From positions 39,850,960-39,914,959 of the forward strand of contig OY978528.1 of NCBI GenBank assembly GCA_963854835.1: a DNA stretch of 64,000 nucleotides, read 5' to 3'. The notes under the pieces are model-generated. The model worked only from the letters and a program-made list of their open reading frames with translations, was not told the DNA's origin and searched no databases. The stretch comes from Megamerina dolium (lineage: Eukaryota; Arthropoda; Insecta; Diptera; Megamerinidae). This document shows, one piece after another, positions 25,787 through 37,700 of this stretch. The first letter of the stretch is position 1. Each line of letters opens with the position of its first letter. A program made the translations under genes and the position numbers.

Positions 25787-28700
25787 CTATGGGCCCCTCA
25801 GAGGAGGTTCTGTAAAATGCTCATCCTTTGAATTACAAACGTTTGTATCAGCCTCTGTTGGTATAACATCTTTACTCAACTCAATCAGCTTATCTAAGGG
25901 ACATTGGAATGCACAACCGGGAACTGTTAACGGTTGGGCCAACACTTTGGGATTATTACGGAAGTAGATCTTAAAAAAACAAAACAAATTATAAATTTGA
26001 TGATTATATATATTTTTGAATAACAATGAAATTGCACAATATTTATTCACTCACTTCAACGTAATATTCACCAGTCTCCTTATTATTATGCAACTCAAAC
26101 ATGGCCATGGCCGAATAGCGTGGTAATTGTCTTTCCCAAATGTTTAAAGCGTTCATAATATTGACTATTGTTGTATCATGTCCTGTATATATTAATAATT
26201 TCCGTTTATCTGGTTTCAATTTGCCATCACGTTTATCCGTCATTTCATCAAACATTTTCTTTAAAAATGGACCTGCTTTGATATTTTGCATCTCCGGCGT
26301 ATAGACATTGTAAATATAACTTTGTTCGGCAAGAAATTTCATCTGCTCGGGATAATATTTCGCCGTCCAATCCGGTAACTCTAAACCAAATTCTTCCTAC
26401 GCACAAAAAAATTGTGTAAAATATAGTTGAAAAAGGAGTATTTTTAAAAAACTTGTATGTACAGGATTTTTCTATTTTGGAATTGAAATAAAATATCAAA
26501 AAGTACGTCACGCCAAATTTAGTAAAACAAAGAACTCTCTCTACTGCCAGCTACTTACCTCCGCAAGTAGTGTCAAATATAAAGATTGTATATCCTCAGG
26601 ATCTTTTAGTTCTGAACCGGTTAGTTCTCGCAGCTCTTCAATCATTTTCGTATACGGCTCAATTTCCGCCACTATTTTAGGTGATTCTAGTATCTCTTGT
26701 ACGGCTTCATGATATCGGGGGCATGTTGTACGCACCAATAAGAACTATATAGGTCAGAAACGATGATAATATTTTATATTAATATCATATTATAACATTA
26801 CCAAATCAATTTACCGTATCCTTTTCAAGTGGTTCAGAAAAGATTGGAATTGGTTGCCAATTATAATTAGGATTCCATTCCATTGGTGTATTTTTGGGTG
26901 GAAATAAACTTGCCAAGACCATTTGCAATGACATATGAGTTCGTGTTACACCAGTAGCTTGTGCATGAACCAGCTATAAAGATATATAAATATAATATAT
27001 ATGAAAGTAAATCACATCATTAGTAACTGTATTAATCCCATTCATTGAAACTTACATCTGGCTGATAATATGTATCCAGAAATCTTCCATAACGCTTCCG
27101 AAGCCATCGACCAATACCAAATAGTTCACGTCTACCACTCTGAAATTTATTAAATTTTTATACGAATAATAGAAACGCAAGGAAACGAAGCTCACAAAAT
27201 ATAATCATAATCATAATCATGCATGCATATAGCCAACCACATTTGCACACTCATATACATTGAAATTTATTCAAAATCAAACTCATTCACAAAGCATAAG
27301 TATACGAATACATGGGAGAACAATTTGAATAAAACAATTGGAATAACTTACATTTGTTATATGTCCCCAGCCATATGGATAAAATGTTTGGTTTACATGT
27401 GGATCCTTTGGGTAGGTGTCAGCTGGGGTACGTGGTCCATGACGAAAGACCTGTAAATATATTATATGTAAAAGTTTTGGAAATGTGAATTAATAAATTC
27501 CTTCGAAAAACAAAAAATTTTAAAATTCAAAAAGTATAATTTAAGCAAAAAATTAAGTAAGTATTAAATAAATAAAGCAATTTTCATTAAATTTATTTAA
27601 AACAAAAACGTTTATTGCGTATCGAAATTAATCATCATTTAGTTGAATGCAAAAGCGCTATAAAGGGCGAGCCGGTGTCAAATTAATTTGAGAATTCGAT
27701 TTCTGCAAAGGATTTAGACCTACTCTAAAGTCAGAAATTAGGATATTCAAATAAAATGCATGCCAAGTGAATAGATTCGATTACTTTGTTTAAAATTTCA
27801 GCGCTTTTGCTGCTTTTAATCAAAATCAAAACAATTGAATAATCATTCCAATAATCTAAAATCAAACCTATAAAAAACATATATTTCATTATATTTAGTC
27901 TGGTATTATATATTATATTATATTATATTATTATACAAAATCGTATTTAAAAAATCTCCTTACAGTCGGCTGGAGCCGACAAAATTATACCCTGCATATG
28001 TAGATTTATATATAAAAAGTTTACTCGAATATCCATCTTTTTCATTTATTTCCACTTTTTGAAAAACAATTTTTGCATATACTACTAATTTACACTCGAA
28101 ATATGGTTGACTTTGACGAAGTACTTTGTATGTGATGAGAGTTCTAAAAGGGATAATTTAAAGGAGGTTTTTAAGATAATTCCGAGACTTAGTATGGGAG
28201 CTATATAAAAAGTTGGCGTGGCTTACCTCTTTCTTGTAAATCCAATTAATTTTTCAATATTAATCCACACCTTAAATTTGTTTGTCCTACGTTGAATAGT
28301 TCGTAAGTTATAGCGGTTTAATTTTTTTTAAATTTTCGCAACTTTGTATGGTAGCCCCAATAAGAAGTGGGCGTGGCAAACTGATTTTTTGCCAGATTAT
28401 TTCCGATTACGATATTAATCTAAGTGTCAATTATGGTTATTCTAGACAGAAGATTGCCGAAGTTACGGTTGTTTCAATTTAAAATGTGTATGGGGGATAC
28501 GATAAACAGTGGGCGTGGTGCGCCCGTTTCCTGTGAGCCTAGTTGCTCGTATAATACTAATCCACACCTTAAATCTCGTTATTCTACGCTGAATAGTTTG
28601 CAAGTTATAACCGGTAACACTTTTTTTTAATTTCCGCAACTTTGTATGGCAGACCCAAAAAGGAGTGGGCGTGGCACACTGATATTCTGCCATATTATTT

Positions 28701-31700
28701 CTCACTGCCATGTTAATCTAAGTGTCAATTATGGTTATTCTAGACAGAAGATTGCCGAAGTTACGGCTGTTTCAATTTAAAATGTGTATGGGGGCTACGA
28801 TAAACAGCGGGCGTGGTGCGCCCATTTCCTGTGAGCCTAGTTGCTCCTACAATACTAATCCACACCTTAAATCTAGTTATTCTACGCTGAATAGTTTGCA
28901 AGTTATAACCTGTAACATTTTTTTTAATTCCCTCGACTTTGTATGGGAGACCCATGAAGGAGTGGGCGGGGCACACTGATTTTCTGCCATATTATTTCTC
29001 ACTGCCATGTTAATCTAAGTGTCAATTATGGTTATTCTAGACAGAAGATTGCCGAAGTTACAGCTGTTTCAATTTAAAATGTGTATGGGGGCTACGATAA
29101 ACAGCGGGCGTGGTGCGCCCATTTCCTGTGAGCCTAGTTGCTCCTACAATACTAATCCACACCTTAAATCTAGTTATTCTACGCTGAATAGTTTGCAAGT
29201 TATAACCGGTAACATTTTTTTTAATTCCCTCGACTTTGTATGGGAGACCCATGAAGGAGTGGGCGTGGCACACTGATTTTGTGCCATATTATTTCCGACT
29301 ATCATGTTAATCTAAGTGTCAATTATGGTTATTCTAGACAGAAGATTGCCGAAGTTACGGCTGTTTCAATTTAAAAGAATTTCAGTCATTTTGTATGGGG
29401 GCTACAATAAACAGTGGGCATGGCGCACCCATTTCCTATGAGCCTAGTTGCTCGTACAATACTAATGCATACCTTAAATCTCGTTGTCCTACGCTAAATC
29501 GTTTGTAAGTTATGGAGCTTAAAAGTTTTAGTTTAATTCCCTCGACTTTGTATGGGAGACCCATGAAGGAGTGGGCGTGGCACACTGATTTTGTGTCATA
29601 TTATTTCCGACTACCATGTTAATCTAAGTGTCAATTATGGTTATTCTAGACAGAAGATTGCCGAAGTTACAGCAGTTTCAATTTAATAGAAGTACAGACA
29701 CTTTGTATTGGAGCTACGCTAGAAAGTAGGCGTGGTTCACCCATTTTTGGCGAGGTTATATAGTAGTATAATATAACTCTATGTGCAAAATATTGTTGTC
29801 CCAAGTGGTATATTATGTGAGTTATAGCTAGTTAAAAATTTTGAAAATTCCGAGGTTAGTCGCTTTGAATGCTTGGTGTGGGCGTGGCTATTGACCGATC
29901 ATGCCCAATATCAATCCCCTCCGTACCCTTGGATCATAGATTACTTATGCCAAATTTCATCGAAATAGCTCAATATTTACTCAAGTTATCGTGCGAACCA
30001 GCCAGGTGACAGACAGACGGACTGACGGACGGACGGACGAACGAACGGACATCGTTAAATCGAAAATTTAATCGACGCTGATCAGGAATGTATATCCATG
30101 TGTATATCTCCGGAGATTCCTTCAAGTGGACACAAACATCTGACCGAAATGAATATACCATGCATATTGCATTATGCATGGTATAAAAATGAACTTACCG
30201 TCGGCTGGGGCCGACCAAATTATACCCTGCATATGTAGATATATATATATAAAAAGTTTGCGCGAATATCCATCTTTTTCTTTTATTTCCACTTTTTGAG
30301 AAACAATTTTTGCATATAATACTAATTTACACCCGAAATATGGTTGACTTTGACGAAGTACTTTGTAACTTCCGAGGCTTAGTATGGAAGCTATATAAAA
30401 AGTGGGCGTGGTTTACCTCCTCATTGTAAATCTAATTAATTTTACAATATTAATCCACACCTTAAATTTGGTTTTCCTACGTTCAATAGTTCGTAAGTTA
30501 ATGCGGTTTAAATTTTTTTAATTTTCGCAACTTTGTATGGGAGCCCCAAGAAATAGTAGGTGTGGTGCTCTTACAATACTAATCCACACCTTACATGTCG
30601 TTGTTCTACGCTAAATATTTTATAAGTTATGGTGCTTAAAATTTTTTGTTTAATTTCTCGACTTTGTATGAGAGACCCAATATTAAGTGAGCGTGGCACG
30701 CTGATTTTTTGCCAGATTATTTCCGACTGCCATATTAGTCTAAGTGCCAATTATGGTTATTCTGAACAGAATATTGCAGAAGTTACAGCTGTTTCAATTT
30801 AAAAGAAGTACAGACACTTTGTATGGGAGCTACTATAAAAAGTAGGCGTGGCTAGCCCTTTTTTGGCAAGGTTATGTAGTAGTGTAATGTAACTCTATGT
30901 GCCTAATATTGTTGCCCCAGATTGTATATTAAATGAGCTGTAGCAAGTTAAATATTCTAAAAATTCCGAGGTTAGTCGCTTTGAATGCTTGGTGTGGGCG
31001 TGGCTTTTGACCGATCATGCCCAAAATCAATCCCCTCTGTACCCTTGGATCAAAGGTTACTTATGCCAAATTTCGTCAAAATAGCTCAATATTTGCTCAA
31101 GTTATCGTGCGAACCAGCCAGGTGACAGACAGACGGACGGAGGGACATCGTTAAATCGAACATTTAAGCGACGCTGATCACGAATATATATCTATATCTA
31201 TATCTCCGGAGATTCCTTCACGTGGTCACAAACATCTGACCAAAATGAATATACCTTGCATATTGCATTATGCAGGGTATAAAAATAAAATTTAATAAAA
31301 ATCTCCTAACAGTCGACTGGGGCGGACAAAATTATACCGTGCATATGTAGATTTATATATAAAAAGTTTACTCGAATATCCATCTTTTTCTTTATTTCCA
31401 CTTTTCGAGAAACAATTTTTGCATATACTATTAATTTACACCCGAAATATGGTTGACTTTGACGAAGTACTTTGTATGTTACGAGGGTTGTAAAAGAGAT
31501 AATTTAAAGGATTTTAAGATAATTCTGAGGCTTAGTATGGAAGCTATATAAAAAGTGGGCGTGGCTTACCTCTTTCTTGTAAATCCAATTAATTTTTCAA
31601 TTTTAATCCACACCTTAAATTTGGTTGTCCTACGTTGAATAGTTTGTAAGTTATGGAGCTTAAAATTTTAGTTTAATTCCCTCGACTTTGTATGGGAGAC

Positions 31701-34700
31701 CCATAAAGGAGTGGGCGTGGCACACTAATTTTCTATCATATTATTTCCCACTACCATGTTAATCTAAGCGTCAATTATAGTTATTCTAGCCAAAATATTG
31801 CAGAAGTTACAGCTGTTTCAATTTAAAAGAAATTCGGTCATTTTGTATGGGGCTACTATAAACAGTGGGCGTGGCGAGTCTATTTCCTGTGAGTCTAGTT
31901 GCTCTTATAATACTAATCCATATCTTAAATCTGGTCTGCGATGAGTTTGTAAGTTTTATTTTTTTTTAAATTTCCGCAACTTCGTATGGGAGCCCTAATA
32001 AGAAGTGGGCGTGGCAAGCTGGTTTTTTGCCGGATTACTTCCGACTATCATGTTAATCTAAGTGTCAATTATGGTTATTCTAAACAGAAGATTGTAGAAG
32101 TTACAGCTGTTTCAATTTAAAAGAATACAGACACTTTGTATGGAAGCTACTATAAGAAGTAAGCGTGGCTCGCCCATTTATAATACAACTCTATACACCA
32201 AATATTGTTGTCCCAGTTTGTATATTAAGTGAGTTATAGCAAGTTAAAGATTTTGAAAATTCCGAGGTTAGTCGCTTTGAATGCTTGGTGTGGGCGTGGC
32301 TATTGACCGATCATGAACAATATCAATCCCCTCCGTAGCCTTGGATCAGAGGTTACTTATACCAATTTTCGTCAAAATAGCTTAATATTTGCTCAAGTTA
32401 TGGTGCGAACCAGCCAGGTGACAGACAGACGGACGGACGGACATCGTTAAATTAAAAATTTAAGCGACGCTGATCACGAATATATATCTATATCTATATC
32501 TCCGGAGATTCCTTCAAGTGGTCACAAACCACTTGAAGGAATGGGTGTAAAAAGTAATTAAAGTATACGATATATCATATTGTGCATGTACATGAGAATT
32601 AACTTATCGCTGATTTAAAAATTATATAACCCTTAAGCAACAAGTTTTAAAATGTACACAAAATAAGTATAAGAAAAAAAAAATAACTATAATATTTTTT
32701 TTCTCGAATTCACCATGCATCAACCAGCTCCACTTCCTAATTATTGTCTAAGAGTATAGACAGGTATATGTAAATTTCACATTTTTCACAAACACATCGT
32801 CGCACAGTGTTTCACTGTTGGTGAAAAATTAATTTAAAAATTATATAATATAAAGATAAAGTCGAATATCAGATGAAATTAATATTTCCTTGTTATTCAT
32901 AGTTTAAATTGATAAAATTTATGAGAAATCAAGCTGTCAAACTGTCAAATTGTGATATAATTGCTCCTTTATATTGTTTGACATTTCTTCGTGAAGAGAT
33001 TTAGTCCGACACAGCGTCTAGAAATTAATTATTAATTATCGCAACATATGAATTAATTCACTTGTAAGGTGATCGTGGCGAATTAGATTTGCTGAGAATG
33101 TGGCATATGAATCCCAATTTTAATCAAGCAATTACATGTACCAAATTTGATTACATTCGCGTCACAAAAAGTATAATAACTACTTTTGGCCATAGCTGAT
33201 ATGAAAGTATGGCACTGTGCATCGTATACAAACGATTAGAACAGACGAGCTCATATAATTTAGTGAATTTATGCGCATAAAAAGAAGTTCAACAAGCTTT
33301 GTAAACAATAAAGTAAACAAAGTTAATTACCATAATTAAAAAAGGAATAATAATAACAATAAGAAACATATATGAGTTAAAATATAATCATTTCACCTCA
33401 CTCATTCTTTCTATTGTCAATATATTGTTTAATTCTATCACTATTTCATACTACGCACTTAATAATTTTTCTAAAAACAGATAAGCAAATAATGACAACA
33501 ACAATAATAATGGCAATAAAAATAATAATTATAATAATAGAAATATGATAATACACATAAACTGTTAATCAACAGTATTTCCCTTCCCACTGCGAAAACA
33601 AACACATACAACACAATGTATGTAGATTTCATTAGTATAGGCACAAACCCATCACTACGTAATTGTCGTAAGATAATTTTAATTACACATTAAATACTGA
33701 AAAATTAATCGTAAAAGTATAAGATGTGCAATAGTAAAAACGAAATAAAAAACAACAACAGCCAATTATAAATAGAAACAATAACAAAATTAATACTGCA
33801 TAAAAAAAATTACGGAACTCGGAAGTTGAACGAAAGACCATCAAGAAAACTTAACTGAATGCGAGCAGAGTTTAAATGAAATAGTTTTGATTGGATTTAA
33901 GTTGGTGTTGCTGTTTTTATTTATTTATTTTTTTTTTTAAATAGCATACCATATGCTTATATTCATCACTAGATTGTTTTACGCTATATTCGTACGCTAT
34001 ATTTGTAAAGAATTAGAAGTATTGGACTTTCTTAAAAACAATGCAATTTCTAAATATTTTCATGCACTGCTTTAATGAACCGAAGTGCTAATACATATAC
34101 ATACATATACTTTGTATGCATCCTAATTTCCATTCATTCCGCGATGACCCCGAAAGCCAAGGTGACTTTGTTCAAAACAATGTGATACATGCTGTGACAA
34201 AATGCTGTTTGATCACAGCTTAACTATCCGAGTGGATGTTAATTACTACACTGCAGATGTTAAAGGCGCCTACTACCATACTACCATACAAAAATGTGTT
34301 CTCGAAAGTAGATTTTAGGGTGAAATGCAGATTAATATAAAACTAGCTAGCGGAAACTCGGTACATAAGCTTTCTTTCATCAGAAAAGGAATATATTTCA
34401 AAATTCACACAATCAGATAAAAAAACGCCTGCCTCCCATATAAAACTACATTTTTGAACATGTGATTTCAGACCTAATGTACGTCATATGAAGCTATAGA
34501 GCAGAAATTAAGTACATATAATTTTTTCTACCACAAATCGGAGAGTTCGAAAATGAGCGTAATCGCGTATAAATTATGCCTACCTACCGTGTCAAAATAC
34601 GTTTTCGATCATATATTTTTGAATATTGTGAATATAATTATTAAGCAAACAAGCTGAAATTAGGTGGATAAACTAATTTGTAGGAGCAAATGGAGAAATC

Positions 34701-37700
34701 TCAGAATAAGATGAAAACCACGCCTACCTCTCATATAAAAATACTTTATCAAACATATATTTTGCGGTTTTGTGTACTTAAATATAAATTTAAAACCTGA
34801 ATATATCTGTCAGTTTGTCATATCGTGGCCTATCTGCGTTCGATTCTTCTAAATTTAAGTCTTTTGAAATGTTTTGTTGTTGTTTTTGAACTATATTCAA
34901 ATTACCTTATTAGTATATCTATGTATCCATATTAGAGTGGTACTTAACGATCGACTTTCAAATTCATTTCAGTGCACTCCACTAATTTCTTCTTTAATAT
35001 TTCACAGAGCTACTGCTTTTAATTAAATGAAGACTCGAAATCAAAGTTGACAGATCGTGAATTAGTAGGTCTTTGTTATAAGTAAATAAGGGAAAAAATC
35101 GAAATCAAGCAATATTCTTCATAGAGTTAAGAACCTCTCTAATACATAGACCAGTATGTATAGGAGTATATTAATGCAAATATCTTATGAAATCAAATAC
35201 TAAAACTGCTTGTGAATGTTATTTGTAATTTTTAAAAAATTACATTTTTTAATCAACTACTAGAATGGTTGAATTATTGCAAAAACAACAACAAAAGAGA
35301 AATAATAATAACGACAGTATAATAATTTCATATGATAATTACACTCGAGACACAATGGTTTAAATGATGATGAATGCGTGAAAAAGTTTGATTATTGTAT
35401 TATATATTGTCTGAATTATTATATTATTATATTATTATAATTAATATTATGGTATTATTATTTTATTTTTATTCACAATATTCTAATTATTCTTATTAAA
35501 TGTACAAGTACGTACATAATTAGAATTAGAATTATATTTGTTCGTACATTCTATTATTTACTATATAATCAGTATTTATAATCAGCGTATTAGAACGCTA
35601 CATGGCAATCATTTAAAACAGTGTTTGTCACGTTTTTGCAAACTCGTATACGTATAATGGAATAATCAAAATATATAATTATAATATGAATACAAAAAAA
35701 AAGTAAAATAATACAATTAACCGTATTAAGTAGTATTGTTTGTTTAATTTTATTAATTAGCTATGTTTTAAATAGTTATCAATGTTCACATACACACGCA
35801 TACATATACAACTACAGCGCTATTATTATACAATAATATCGATAAGAACCGAATGCTAAACAGTGACATAGTTAAGGGTCTTAAAACAGGCAAACAAAAG
35901 GGTATCTATATCCATACATATATTCATCCATACATACATGTTTACATATAATCGCAACATAGAACCACGCTTGCGAGCTATATGTAGAAGCAGCATGCTT
36001 TTGCAGTTTAATAGAGTTGCCAAATGATAAAGTTTAAAATCGAAAATATCAAACCAAACATAAATGGATTACTTTCACCTCACATTTATATTATCATATG
36101 ACTATATCGCAAACGAATACTATTTATTCAAAACTATGGGGGATTTCCTAAGCAAATGTTGCTTTGCAGTAATACATTGCAACTTATTCCTAAAGGCAGC
36201 TCTTAACATTTTAACAATGTATTCTGCATCAATGCTGTTATCGATACGTATAAAAAGCACAAAAATTTAGATGTTAAGTATTATAAAAGTTTTTAATGAC
36301 AGTTTATAATAAAACTCTAAAACAGTAAGGATCTTTAAATTTTATTGTCTAATCGGGTTTTAAGTTTTAAAGTCTTTGAGAAATGTAAGTACAGGACAAT
36401 AATCAATAACGTTAATTATGTATAATAAATCAATAAATATCATAAACAAATAAACCATTTCATGCAAAAATTCTAAGAATCAAAGTATATAAAAAATTAG
36501 GAAATGAGTACAACATCAATTCGTCGACTTGGTCTTGACATCATTGAACTTTACTATTTTGCGAGACAATACATATGACTTAGGCAATTTGCGCAAGAAA
36601 AACATCTCAAAAACCAACTACATGAATATTTCAATAAAATCTACCTGTAAGAAATTATATTTAGTTAAATAGAACGTGCGCCATTTCCATAAACTTTAAA
36701 GCACATGGCAACCATAAAATTAGCAAACATAATATGTATGATGACCTTACCAAAGTCCATATAATATAATTACAATAAATTAAATATTGAAAATTAAAAA
36801 CGTGCTTATATAGATTTTGTTAAAAAAATAGAAATCCAACTGAAAATTTATAGAGCGCTATTTGTTGTTTATTAATAGTCGATACCCGCATAGAATGTAC
36901 CTACCTAATTCCATTTTAATTCAAATTTAATTTCAAATTATAATATTTTATACAGTTAGCCGAACGTTTGTGCTTTTATATATTACTTATAGAGGTAATA
37001 TTTATTATACCCTGCATAATGCAATATGCATGGTATATTCATTTCGGTCAGATGTTTGTGTCCACTTGAAGGAATCTCCGGAGATATAGACATGGATATA
37101 TATTCGTGATCAGCGTCGATTAAATTTTCGATTTAACGATGTCCGTCCGTCCGTCCGTCCGTCCGTCCGTCCGTCCGTCCGTCCGTCCGTCTGTCTGTCA
37201 CCTGGCTGGTTCGCACGATAACTTGAGTAAATATTGAGCTATTTCAATGAAATTTTGCATAAGTAATCTATGATCCAAGGGTACGGAGGGGATTGATATT
37301 GGGCATGATCGGTCAATAACCACGCCCACACCAAGCATTCAAAGCGACTAACCTCGAAATTTTCAAAATTTTTAACTTGCTATAACTCACATAATATACT
37401 ACTTGGGACAACAATATTTGGCACCTAGACTTATATTATATTACTATATAGCCACGCCAAAAGTGGTTGAGCCACGCCTACTTTTTAGCGTAGCTCTCAT
37501 ACAAAGTGTCTGTACTCCTTTTAAATTGAAACAGCTGTAACTTCTACAATCTTCTATCCAGAATAACCATAATTGACACTGAGATTAACATGGTAGTCGG
37601 AAATAATATGGCAGAAAATCAGTGTGCCACGCCCACTGCTTTTTGGGTCTCCCATACAAAGTTGCGGAAATTAAAAAAAATGTTACCGGTTATAACTTGC

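Noticed and set aside
28424..29276. Repeated 68-85 aa frames beginning MSIMVILDRRLPKL, and their reverse partners at 37622-38499
   Set aside because: They recur once per 297-bp tandem unit inside Helentron-like elements and appear on both strands; the conservation is that of the DNA repeat.
37140..37200. CRISPR-like or regulatory array at the GTCC repeats
   Set aside because: A simple tetranucleotide microsatellite at the fixed place seen in mini-me/DINE-1-type elements.
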